A model generated the notes under the pieces. It saw only the letters and a program-made list of their open reading frames with translations. It searched no databases and was not told the origin of the DNA. A DNA stretch of 25,049 bases from Seminavis robusta (Eukaryota; Bacillariophyta; Bacillariophyceae; Naviculales; Naviculaceae): NCBI GenBank assembly GCA_903772945.1, contig CAICTM010001651.1, positions 1-25,049 on the forward strand. Direction: 5' to 3'. This document shows positions 1 to 8,370 of this stretch, one piece after another. Every line of letters begins with the position of its first letter. The first letter of the stretch is position 1. The position numbers and the translations under genes are program-made.

Positions 1-129
1 TGCGCTTGGCAACATGGTTGCGAAGTTTGCAAGTGGTTGCACGAGTATCGTCGATCTCGTTTTCTTCGTCATTGTCGACGAGAGGAAGAATGGGTTTGTC
101 AACGCATGCTTTCCTTGAGCCATCTTCAT
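1..129 (-). CDS. Possible start of a minus-strand gene running off the window edge
   Basis: On the minus strand an ATG at 129 opens a 43-codon frame that is still open at base 1. A second frame is open from about 172 to base 2 without an ATG. It reads as an acidic, charged peptide including PILPLVDNDEENEIDD, which looks more protein-like than the ATG frame. The motif ending at 161 (minus-strand ACAACAG) could be an intron acceptor leading into that second frame. I recognise no domain. One of these frames may be the first visible exon of a gene whose bulk lies outside the window, but the evidence is weak. Confidence 0.2.
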   Translation of the reverse strand, partial: MKMAQGKHALTNPFFLSSTMTKKTRSTILVQPLANFATMLPSA

Positions 130-349
130 GGTGAAGGAATAGGTTGAGGGTAGCTGAAAGCTGTTGTGTTTGTTAACAAAATGCACTACGCTAAAAGCTA
201 GTGTAAAGATCTTTCGAGTGTTTTGAGTTTGAGAGAATGAAAGTTATGAGAGAGATTAGAAAGCTATGAAAACTAATCAACGAGAGAGATCATCATCAAG
301 GGATCGTAGATCTGGCCTCCCGCGGGAGACTATAAAGTGTGATAGAGTA

Positions 350-473
350 GGTGCGCGCCCTAGAGGTGCAGAATTCTGACGCCAACAAACTGACGCCGAC
401 GGAGTCGCCCTAGAGGTGCGGAATTTCTGCCGCCGAGGTGCGCGCCCTAGATGTGCAGGATTCTTACGCCAAC
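350..473. repeat. Three imperfect tandem units of about 36 bp
   Basis: A unit containing GCCCTAGAGGTGCAGAATTC and ending GACGCCAAC occurs at about 350-386, 400-436 and 437-473. The middle copy is more diverged (GTCGCCCTAGAGGTGCGG) and the third has GATGTGCAGGATTC. It is non-coding as far as can be seen. The rest of 180-700 holds no convincing gene. Bases 596-629 contain a short tandem duplication of TTTGCACCTCTACT. Confidence 0.7.
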
Positions 474-764
474 AATTGCCATCTTAGGAAAGATTTGCTT
501 CTAGTTGGGGCTCCCATAACAGTCTAGTTTGAATTGGATTTTCCTATTCTCTTTTTGCTAATAGCTAAGGCCGGTCTATTCAATCGTTCGATTGTTTGCA
601 CCTCTACTATCGTTTGCACCTCTACTCTATCAACTGTTTCGCGATGCTCTGATAGTGAGGAGGCTGTGCAATGAGGCTGATGCGGTAATCCTGTTGGAAT
701 TTGTTATCCAACTCGGTGGCATGCAGTCGTATTGTTTCCTGTTGGATTTGCTGTTCTTAAAGAG

Positions 765-960
765 GCTTTAGTTGGTACATTCACTCACCGACTAACCAGC
801 CTCGCTTTAGTCGGTGAACCAACATTTCGACTAAAGGCTTTACTCCGTATGACGTTTAGTCGCTTGGGTAGACACCACCCCAAGAGGCTAAACTATGGAC
901 TAAACTACAAAATATGGCTTAGTCGCTACTTTAGTCGCTCCGGTAGAGACCGGCCTAAGG
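765..960. repeat. Cluster of TTTAGTCG inverted motifs forming hairpins
   Basis: The motif TTAGTCG or its reverse complement CGACTAA occurs six times in about 150 bp (789, 806, 828, 855, 919 and 931). Neighbouring copies alternate in orientation, so several stems can form. Examples are ACCGACTAA (787-795) with TTTAGTCGGT (806-815), and CGACTAAA (828) with TTTAGTCG (855). The outer GTTGGT...ACCAAC pair extends the first stem. The 81-codon frame across it has no recognisable protein character. It may be a small foldback/MITE-like element. Bases 960-1209 show nothing further. Confidence 0.5.
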
Positions 961-1209
961 ATTTCAACAAATATTAGCATTGATCTGTTCTTTGATGATA
1001 CGAGCCATGAGCCATACAAGCTGATTGCTGGGAATGTTTGAGAGGAAAGCGACCTCGATATATGCTGCTATTAAAGTATGTTTTGGCAATCTTGAGCAAT
1101 GTATAGCTACAAGTTGTGAAATCTTGCTCGAATTATTCGGGGAGGGATAAGCATATTGTGAGCCGACCTCAAGAGAAGCTGCTATTAGCGTTTAGAAGCA
1201 CACAATTAT

Positions 1210-1310
1210 AACACACACACACTCACACAATATCACACATCTCACACAGCACTCACGTACACACACGTACACACACGTACACACACACATCTCATACAAC
1301 ACTCACGTAC
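1210..1310 (+). repeat. CA-rich retroelement tail (first occurrence)
   Basis: A CA-rich block containing ATCACACATCTCACACA and repeated CGTACACACA units. It aligns with the 3' tails of both retroelement copies (3562-3628 and 8498-8569). It ends directly against the 5'-truncated start of copy 1 at 1311, so it probably derives from the 3' end of a further element copy placed head-to-tail. Confidence 0.6.
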
Positions 1311-1804
1311 AGATTGACAGTGAACCTGCCTCTGACTCCCAACAGATCAAGGATCTGGTCAAGAAAATGGTACAGGAGGAACTGAAACAGACCCAAAAGC
1401 AAATTGCCAGAGCCACTGGCAAACATGTCACCCAAGCGCTCAACCAACAGCGCAACAACAATCAAAACAACGACAGCTCAAAAAACAACAGGAGGGGCCC
1501 AGCCCAGGGAGGCGCCTCCAGCAAAAAAAGAAATCTCCCACCAACAACAGTCTGCCAGAGGCGGCAGAACCCAACGAGGAAGGTCCCAGTCCGCCCCAAG
1601 AGGCAACCGCCCAAGAAGCCAAAGCAGAGCCGCCAAGGCGGCCGCGGCGGCAGGGCAGGACGAGGAAGGGGAGGAAGAGCCGGAGGAAGAGGCAACGCTA
1701 CCTCCAGAGGCTCCACAAGATCGACCAGAGGCCGCTCCAGAAGCTCCTCTCCCAGCAGGAGGCAGAACTCCAACACCAGGAGAAGCAGGTCCTCCAGGCG
1801 ATAG
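1311..1804 (+). pseudogene. ORF1 C-terminal fragment of copy 1
   Basis: This is the equivalent of the last 170 codons of the intact ORF1 in copy 2 (matching 5624-6132). The coiled, Lys/Gln-rich segment VKKMVQEELKQTQKQIA is unchanged. Three one-base losses between about 1523 and 1630 push the frame into the -1 register and back, so the middle reads as the RT-frame basic peptide (QNPTRKVPVRPKRQPPKKPK) instead of the RS stretch. A substitution creates a TAG at 1802-1804, a few codons before the normal stop. The A-AAA-AAC heptamer is conserved at 1480-1486. It has no 5' end or start and is not expected to make the normal protein. Confidence 0.7.
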
Positions 1805-2161
1805 ACAAGGAGATAGAGCTCACATATGGCTTCATCTCAGACCCCGACCTCCATCTACACGACAATGTACAAACTAGACTCCTTCATATGCCGGCCTGGT
1901 ACTACTTTGCCAGGCCAACCAATCTTGAATACCACGACCTTACCACGACAATTAAGCCCCCACCAGGCCTCTACTCACTGTTGGGCCCTCCCACACTTGG
2001 AATGACATCGAATCAAGCACCCTCACCAGGTTCTCCAGGGACCTGAGGGTGAAAGCCTTCTGTATTGGCCACATGCAGGAGGACAACACAGACAATAACA
2101 ATAGCAGTGATGAATACAATCCACGAATGCATCTGCAGTCTGACTGGCTCCCACAGCCCAT

Positions 2162-3517
2162 ATGGTGCCCACTCCAGTCATAGACCAGCGCCTTCAGCGC
2201 TTCAGCAGCTTCCTCCAGAGCAAATTCAGCCGGAAGAAGAGAGGCAGAGCCAACCTTCTGCCCCACCAGCGGCGTGCCCTCTGCCAACTCAGACGCAACA
2301 ATGCCCTTATGGTCGTCCAATGTGACAAGAACCTGGGCCCAGCGACAATTGAACGGCATGCCTACATTGAACATGCATTCCGCGACCACCTTGATGATGA
2401 AGCCACCTATGAATTCATCCCACCCCACAAGGTTGAGCACTACAAAGACAAAGTGAAACAGCGTCTCCTGAAGTGGCTCAAGAACTATGGCAGCACTGCC
2501 TGCACTGACAAGGAGAGAAAATTCCTCAAAGCTATGATGAAGAAGAATGAGGAACCATTTGCTTATTTCTACTTGACAATGAAAGTCCACAAAACACCCC
2601 TCAAAACCAGGCCCATTGTCTCCTACAGTGGCAGCCTGCTGGAGGGGCTGGGCATCTGGCTTGACTCCAAGCTTCAGCCAGTTGCTCAGTCAATGAGATC
2701 CTACCTGAAAAGCTCCTTCGATCTCAAACAGGAGCTCATGTCCCTGCAGCTACCACCCCACTGCAAACTCTTCACAGCTGATGCTTCCTCAATGTACACC
2801 AACATTCCCACGAGGACAGCCATCACCAAGATCTCAAAGTGGCTCAAAGACAACCAAGAACAGTTCCCAGACCTGCCCACCAAGGCAGTCCTCAAGGCAC
2901 TGATTCTCATTATGGAGTGGAGCTTCTTCCACTTCGGTGACACCACATGGCGGCAACTCAAGGGCACTGCAATGGGAGCCCCACCAGCCCCACCCTATGC
3001 CACCATCTACTTTGCCATCCTGGAGTCCATTCTGCTTCGATCCTTCATGGATAGTCTTGCAGTTCTGCAGCTCTACAGGAGATACATCGATGATGTCTTC
3101 GGCATATGGCACTGCCGAATGGAAGACAACCAGCTCCTGTGGGAGGGCTTCCAAAAGGCAATGAACAACAATGAGTACAAGCTGCACTGGGAGTTCACTG
3201 AACTCTCCAGTCAGGTGGATTTCATGGACATGACAATCACCCTCACACATGACAACAAACTGGTCACCACACTGTATGAGAAACCAACCAACTTGTATCT
3301 CTACATCCCATCCCACTCCTGTCACCCACCAGGCCTCCTGTCTGGAGTGGTGTATGGCAACCTCTTTAGGATCTATACACTCTGCTCTGAGGAGACTGAC
3401 AGGCTCGCCAGGACCAAGCTCTTCTTCAAGAGGCTCCTGGCCAGGGGCTACCAAGCCACCACAGGCCCTAAGCTCAGAATTTGGAAATCAGCAAGCAATG
3501 GTATACCCCATGGATAA
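2162..3517 (+). CDS. Penelope-like element reverse transcriptase (copy 1, N- and C-truncated)
   Basis: A 451-codon frame encodes most of a Penelope-like reverse transcriptase, which would copy the element RNA into DNA at a chromosomal site. Visible motifs: CDKNLGP near residue 54 (fingers, typical of this class), FYLTMKVHKTPLKTRPIVS near 135, catalytic Asp in FTADASSMYTNIP near 205, KGTAMGAPPAPPYA near 267, the catalytic YIDD at 308-311, DFMDMTI near 358, and a thumb-like ETDRLARTKLFFKRLLARGY near the end. The combination YTNIP / GTAMG..APPYA / YIDD is characteristic of Penelope-like RTs rather than LINE or LTR types. The last residues are foreign because a deletion joins the thumb to the element tail. 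Upstream, the true N-terminal part (1888-2161) is cut off by a 31-bp and a 1-bp deletion, so this ATG is probably not the native start. All core catalytic motifs are present, but the protein is incomplete. Confidence 0.85.
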   Translation: MVPTPVIDQRLQRFSSFLQSKFSRKKRGRANLLPHQRRALCQLRRNNALMVVQCDKNLGPATIERHAYIEHAFRDHLDDEATYEFIPPHKVEHYKDKVKQRLLKWLKNYGSTACTDKERKFLKAMMKKNEEPFAYFYLTMKVHKTPLKTRPIVSYSGSLLEGLGIWLDSKLQPVAQSMRSYLKSSFDLKQELMSLQLPPHCKLFTADASSMYTNIPTRTAITKISKWLKDNQEQFPDLPTKAVLKALILIMEWSFFHFGDTTWRQLKGTAMGAPPAPPYATIYFAILESILLRSFMDSLAVLQLYRRYIDDVFGIWHCRMEDNQLLWEGFQKAMNNNEYKLHWEFTELSSQVDFMDMTITLTHDNKLVTTLYEKPTNLYLYIPSHSCHPPGLLSGVVYGNLFRIYTLCSEETDRLARTKLFFKRLLARGYQATTGPKLRIWKSASNGIPHG

Positions 3518-3561
3518 ACATCCAAATGGTAGATTCGTCGTAGATTAACTCTTAGTAGTGT

Positions 3562-3628
3562 CTACACACATCTCACACAACATCACACATCTCACACAAC
3601 ACTCAACGTACACACACCTACACACACA
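3562..3628 (+). repeat. CA-rich tail of copy 1
   Basis: Contains TCACACAACATCACACATCT followed by CGTACACACACCTACACAC. It is nearly identical to the copy 2 tail at 8498-8569. The 93 bases before it (3469-3561) also match 8405-8497 with very few differences, which marks the shared 3' end of the element family. Confidence 0.75.
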
Positions 3629-4203
3629 TTCTCGTGTCGAGAAAGGATCTGTCGTCCCAGAACCACAAAACGCCATTTCAGCCCCTTCGAACACCAAACG
3701 AAGGCGCAACCACACTTTGAAGGTCTGAACCTGACTCAAGAGTACTCATTATATCAAGGGTATATCCAGTTGGTTCTCCTTCGAACCCCCAAAGCATCAT
3801 TGTCGCCCGATCGATAGACTACTTCGTACAGCGAAAAAGAGGTACGGAGCGAAAAAGATACGAACTCTTGGCTCCTTTCGAATCAATCGAGTCGAATCGA
3901 ATCAACCGAATCGAACGCACCTCTACGTACTGCACTAGTACGTCACTCGGAATCAACCTCGAACGCACCTCTACGTACGTCACTCGGAACACGTACGTCA
4001 CTCGGAACTCGGAACGAATTGTTCCACGGAATTCCTGTGAAACACGACTGAACACCTTGGTTTTAAGATAATACGTATCTTTGATCCGAGCGAGTTTTCG
4101 AGCGAGTTTTCGAACATACCAACCAACCAAGGTCTAGCCACACTATTAAGGCAACCAACCAACACGGTTACAGACAACAATATCAATAGTAACACTAGCA
4201 ACA
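3629..4203 (+). promoter_or_regulatory. Leader/5' region of retroelement copy 2, with repeats and ACGTCA sites
   Basis: 575 bp between the tail of copy 1 and the ORF1 start. It begins with a perfect hairpin (TTCTCG 3629-3634, CGAGAA 3638-3643), and a second hairpin lies at 3681-3706. It contains several internal tandem duplications: CGAACGCACCTCTACGTA at 3913 and 3960, TACGTCACTCGGA at 3939, 3976 and 3994, and GAGCGAGTTTTC twice near 4087-4112. The second repeat puts ACGTCA at 3940, 3977 and 3995, about 200-265 bp before the ATG. This is probably the element's promoter and untranslated leader; no transcription start can be read from sequence alone. Confidence 0.45.
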
Positions 4204-6132
4204 ATGCCTGAGGCAAGAATTGAGAGAGTTCCCATCCTTCGCAATGGTGGTCGTGGCAGAGGCCGCGGCCGCCGCAACTCCAATGGCGGCAACACCAGCG
4301 CCAACCGGAACAACAACCAGCGCGAAGATGATGGCTCCCCCAGCAGGAAACGAACTGCCTTTGATCCATCCGCGATCAATCCTCAGACATACCAATCCGA
4401 TGCAACACAAAAGGAATCACGAGTGGCCCCACTGCAAGCCGCCCTGAATTTCCTACATGGCACCACTGCGACGCTCCATGAGGCATACCACCGTACCGTC
4501 AACAAAGTAGGAGAGGAATTTATCAAAGCCTTTGCGGCACACCAGCGCAACAAGGACACTCTCGACGGTATGATTGATGGCAACAACCAAACCGGGGAAT
4601 TGACCCCGTCCCGGATTCCGAAATCAGTCGATATCAAATTCGAACTGAAGGCTGGCAACCCAGCAATGGAGAGCGATGCGAGCTTCCAAGCTCTCCAACA
4701 AGAATCCACACAAGCTGTTGAACTCTACAAACAAACCCAAGCAAAAATTCTCATTCGAAAGAAACAACTGGACGTCCAATATGCTCAAAAGGCCGTAGCC
4801 GAGTCCCTGGCTAGAGGCCTTCTGCCCATTGCCAATGGCCACAAGGTCATCTGCGGCAGAGAGAATCTCAATGGCCATGCAATTGTCAACACCATCCTGG
4901 AGGCACACCACGAGGTGCTGCTCAAACACACTGGCATTGACCTAGCAACATTTAGAACAATATACATTAACGTCCAAGGTCTCGCAACCCTGCCTGATCC
5001 ATTACCAGTAATTGATATTCAGCAACAGCCTCAGCCACCTGTGGCACCTGCTCAGCCAACAACACATGCGCCTGTCCAGCCAGCAGAACCCCCGGCTCCC
5101 CACCTGCAGGGGCCCTATTCCATCGACCAACTGACTGCTGTCTCCAGCCACAGCGACCTCGAGGCCACCCAGGAGCACATCCAGCGATGCCTAGCACGAG
5201 GCGCTAGTGCCGAGTCCTTCGAGGACTACAATGAAGCCAAAGAGAGAGCACAGTCTCAGCTGGAACAAGACCATGACGCAGCAATTACCTACAAACTAGC
5301 AATGGAAACATATCAACAGGCACTGGCACAGTACCAAACCCAATGGAATCAACATCAGCAGGAGCTCCAGCAATACCAGCAGGCCCTCCAGCAACACCAG
5401 CAGGCACTGCAGCAGTTCCAGCAGCAGATACAACAATATCAGCAACAAGCCCAGCAGCCCTCCATCCCAGAGTTGGCCAAGCTGGAGAGACTCATCACCA
5501 GTGTCTTCTGCACACCCATTGACCAGTACCAGCACCAATCCTCAAACAATGTCAAGTCCCTTGCTCTCAAGAAGCTACACAAAGAGGCCTTCACAACCAA
5601 GGCCACAGAGGACACTGCAATGGAGATTGACAGTGAACCTGCCTCTGACTCCCAACAGATCAAGGATCTGGTCAAGAAAATGGTACAGGAGGAACTGAAA
5701 CAGACCCAAAAGCAAATTGCCAGAGCCACTGGCAAACATGTCACCCAAGCGCTCAACCAACAGCGCAACAACAATCAAAACAACAACAGCTCAAAAAACA
5801 ACAGGAGGGGCCCAGCCCAGGGAGGCGCCTCCAGCAACAAAAAGAAATCTCCCAACCAGCAGCAGTCCGCCAGAGGCGGCAGAACCCAACGAGGAAGGTC
5901 CCAATCCGCCCCAAGAGGCAACCGCCCAAGAAGCCAAAGCAGAGGCCGCCAAGGCGGCCGCGGCGGCAGGGCAGGACGAGGAAGGGGAGGAAGAGCCGGA
6001 GGAAGAGGCAACGCTACCTCCAGAGGCTCCACAAGATCGACCAGAGGCCGCTCCAGAAGCTCCTCTCCCAGCAGGAGGCAGAACTCCAACACCAGGAGAA
6101 GCAGGTCCTCCAGGCGATCGACAAGGAGATAG
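4204..6132 (+). CDS. Retroelement ORF1: Gln-rich coiled-coil, RGG/RS-rich nucleic-acid-binding protein
   Basis: A 642-aa intact frame starting at ATG 4204, after AACA. The N-terminus (residues 14-30) is an RGG-type basic stretch (GGRGRGRGRR). Residues about 75-260 are a helical globular region I cannot assign. Residues about 275-305 are Pro-rich. Residues about 375-420 contain tandem heptads of the form QYQQALQ, QHQQALQ, QFQQQIQ, a predicted oligomerising coiled coil. From about 525 to the end the chain is Asn/Gln-rich and then almost pure RGG and RS/SR repeats. By analogy with ORF1 or nucleocapsid-like proteins of retroelements it probably coats element RNA; that is inference from composition. 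The last 333 nt also encode the RT fusion in the -1 frame, so this region is dual-coding. No GIY-YIG, zinc-knuckle or protease motif is visible. Confidence 0.75.
   Translation: MPEARIERVPILRNGGRGRGRGRRNSNGGNTSANRNNNQREDDGSPSRKRTAFDPSAINPQTYQSDATQKESRVAPLQAALNFLHGTTATLHEAYHRTVNKVGEEFIKAFAAHQRNKDTLDGMIDGNNQTGELTPSRIPKSVDIKFELKAGNPAMESDASFQALQQESTQAVELYKQTQAKILIRKKQLDVQYAQKAVAESLARGLLPIANGHKVICGRENLNGHAIVNTILEAHHEVLLKHTGIDLATFRTIYINVQGLATLPDPLPVIDIQQQPQPPVAPAQPTTHAPVQPAEPPAPHLQGPYSIDQLTAVSSHSDLEATQEHIQRCLARGASAESFEDYNEAKERAQSQLEQDHDAAITYKLAMETYQQALAQYQTQWNQHQQELQQYQQALQQHQQALQQFQQQIQQYQQQAQQPSIPELAKLERLITSVFCTPIDQYQHQSSNNVKSLALKKLHKEAFTTKATEDTAMEIDSEPASDSQQIKDLVKKMVQEELKQTQKQIARATGKHVTQALNQQRNNNQNNNSSKNNRRGPAQGGASSNKKKSPNQQQSARGGRTQRGRSQSAPRGNRPRSQSRGRQGGRGGRAGRGRGGRAGGRGNATSRGSTRSTRGRSRSSSPSRRQNSNTRRSRSSRRSTRR
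5793..5828 (+). promoter_or_regulatory. Candidate -1 ribosomal frameshift signal (A AAA AAC plus GC-rich hairpin)
   Basis: Bases 5793-5799 are AAAAAAC, positioned as tcA-AAA-AAC in the ORF1 frame, the canonical X-XXY-YYZ phase. Four bases later comes a GC-rich region (5804-5832) in which GGAGG (5804-5808) can pair with CCTCC (5828-5832); the perfect palindrome GGAGGCGCCTCC (5821-5832) is an alternative fold. A -1 slip leads into the RT frame, which is open from 5649 but has no ATG until 6204. Copy 1 conserves the same heptamer and phase at 1480-1486. Confidence 0.6.
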
Positions 6133-8143
6133 AGCTCACATATGGCTTCATCTCAGACCCCGACCTCCATCTACACGACAATGTACAAACTAGACTCCTT
6201 CATATGCCGGCCTGGTACTACTTTGCCAGGCCAACCAATCTTGCATACCACGACCTTACCACGACAATTAAGCCCCCACCAGGCCTCTACTCACTGTTGG
6301 GCCTGGGCCACAAGTTCATTCCTACACCTAGATACTCCCACACTTGGAATGACATCGAATCAAACACCCTCACCAGGTTCTCCAGGGACCTGAGGGTGAA
6401 AGCCTTCTGTATTGGCCACATGCAGGAGGACAACACAGACAATAACAATAGCAGTGATGAATACAATCCACGAATGCATCTGCAGTCTGACTGGCTCCCA
6501 CCAGCCCATATGGTGCCCACTCCAGTCATAGACCAGCGCCTTCAGCGCTTCAGCAGCAGCTTCCTCCAGAGCAAATTCAGCCGGAAGAAGAGAGGCAGAG
6601 CCAACTTCTGCCCCACCAGCGGCGTGCCCTCTGCCAACTCAGACGCAACAATGCCCTTATGGTCGTCCATGTGACAAGAACCTGGGCCCAGCGACAATTG
6701 AACGGCATGCCTACATTGAACATGCATTCCGCGACACTTGATGATGAAACCACCTATAATTCATCCCACCCCACAAGGTTGAGCACTACAAAGAAAAGTG
6801 AAACAGCTCTCCTGAAGTGGCTCAAGAACTATGGAAGCACTGCCTGCACTGACAAGGAGAGAAAATCCTCAAAGCTATGATGAAGAAGAATGAGGAACCA
6901 TTTGCTTATTTCTACTTGACAATGAAAGTCCACAAAACACCCCTCAAACCAGGCCCATTGTCTCCTACAGTGGCAGCCTGCTGGAGGGGCTGGGCATCTG
7001 GCTTGACTCCAAGCTTCAGCCAGTTGCTCAGTCAATGAGATCCTACCTGAAAAGCTCCTTCGATCTCAAACAGGAGCTCATGTCCTGCAGCTACCACCCA
7101 ACTGCAAACTCTTCACAGCTGATGCTTCCTCAATGTACACCAACATTCCCACGAGGACAGCCATCACCAAGATCTCAAAGTGGCTCAAAGACAACCAAGA
7201 ACAGTTCCCAGACCTGCCCACCAAGGCAGTCCTCAAGGCACTGATTCTCATTATGGAGTGGAGCTTCTTCCACTTGGTGACACCACATGGCGGCAACTCA
7301 AGGGCACTGCAATGGGAGCCCCACCAGCCCACCCTATGCCACCATCTACTTTGCCATCCTGGAGTCCATTCTGCTTCGATCCTTCATGGATAGTCTTGCA
7401 GTTCTGCAGCTCTACAGGAGATACATCGATGATGTCTTCGGCATATGCACTGCCGAATGGAAGACACCAGCTCCTGGGAGGGCTTCCAAAAGGCAATGAA
7501 CAACAATGAGTACAAGCTGCACTGGGAGTTCACTGAACTCTCCAGTCAGGTGGATTTCATGGACATGACAATCACCCTCACACATGACAACAAACTGGTC
7601 ACACACTGTATGAGAAACCAACCAACTTGTATCTCTACATCCATCCCACTCCTGTCACCCACCAGGCCCCCTGTCTGGAGTGGTGTATGCAACCTCTTAG
7701 GATCTATACATCTGCTCTGAGGAGACTGACAGGCTCGCCAGGACCAAGCTCTTCTCAAGAGGCTCCTGGCCAGGGCTACCAAGCCACCACACTTAGGCCC
7801 CTTTTTGAAGCAGAAATCACCAGGGCAAGGCCTACACTGGCCCCCAGCCACAACACACAAGAGGGACACCATGGGAATCCAGCTGCTGCACCTGGAATAC
7901 CACCCCAAGGATCCCCCATCAAAGGTCTTCCACAAGGCTGGAGGGATTGCATTGCCAACCCCACGAACCTGATGCCCTTCAAGCATGTCCGATCCCACAC
8001 ACAGTGGGCCCCATGCGAGGCAACATGCCAATGGGACTGGATAGGATATTGTAGCCCTCCAGGCCCCCCAATCTGGCAACCTACTGTCCTACAGGAAGGT
8101 TCCAGACTTAGATGGCTCCCCCGTCTCATCCCTTCTGGATTAG
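5799..8143 (+). pseudogene. Penelope-like RT region of copy 2, -1 frame relative to ORF1, broken by one-base deletions
   Basis: Downstream of the slippery heptamer the -1 frame reads as an Arg/Lys-rich linker, a helical segment (LLSQQEAELQHQEKQVLQAI), then the RT N-terminal region with LGHKFIPTPRYS (about 6310), ending intact near 6600. From there to about 7770 the sequence matches the copy 1 RT base for base, except for about 21 small deletions and about 4 substitutions. RT motifs therefore appear piecemeal in all three frames: YTNIP at 7137, YIDD near 7425, thumb near 7730. The C-terminal part, absent from copy 1, includes a segment with LHLEYHPKDPP (about 7885) and ends near a GNLLSYRK motif and SSLLD before TAG at 8141. 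No endonuclease domain follows. The breaks may be real decay or assembly error. Confidence 0.7.
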
Positions 8144-8165
8144 AGGCTTGTCGGGGAGCAATGGC

Positions 8166-8219
8166 ACACACACCCACACACCTACACACACACACACACA
8201 CACACACACAACCACACAC
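8166..8219. repeat. CA microsatellite after the RT stop
   Basis: ACACAC-type simple repeat with a few CCA interruptions, just after the inferred RT stop in copy 2. The long minus-strand frame across it is a repeat artefact. Bases 8220-8370 continue as untranslated element sequence. Confidence 0.85.
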
Positions 8220-8370
8220 ATCCAGCCCATCGAGGTATGGATTTACGGTTTAGTTTAGTTGGTTTCGGTCTATACCGACCAGCCCTATGTGTCTATTTTC
8301 GAAATCACCACTAACAGGGTACCCTTGCTTTTCTCACAGCCTACCCGGCTTGTATCTTTTGCCATCCCCA

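Larger units (their letters stand above)
1311..3628 (+). mobile_element. Penelope-like retroelement, copy 1 (5'-truncated, internally deleted)
   Basis: Homology to copy 2 begins abruptly at 1311, matching 5624 inside ORF1 of copy 2, so the leader and about 470 codons of ORF1 are missing. The copy retains the RGG/RS-rich end of ORF1 (broken), the RT region and the CA-rich tail. Relative to copy 2 it has lost 31 bp near 2008 (the LGHKFIPTP-type N-terminal RT motif), one base near 2153, and about 0.6 kb corresponding to 7801-8404. That last deletion removes the end of the RT protein and the 5' half of the ribozyme. Over the remainder it is nearly identical to copy 2. Confidence 0.8.

Noticed and set aside
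732..977. 81-codon frame in the hairpin cluster
   Set aside because: Starts with TTG and consists of the TTTAGTCG repeat motifs; no protein character.
1210..1310. CA-rich blocks as telomeric repeats
   Set aside because: Units are CACACA/ATCTCACAC mixtures, not TTAGGG-type repeats; they coincide with retroelement ends.
5717..6193. 158-codon third-frame reading frame overlapping the ORF1 tail (also 1404-1877 in copy 1)
   Set aside because: It begins only with TTG, its Ala/Glu/Pro composition is what a GC-rich RGG/RS-coding stretch gives in another frame, and it leads nowhere. The -1 RT frame explains the overlap better.
7776..8219. 147-codon minus-strand frame
   Set aside because: Its start is made of the CA microsatellite read backwards (Cys/Val repeats) and the rest is antisense to the RT C-terminal region.
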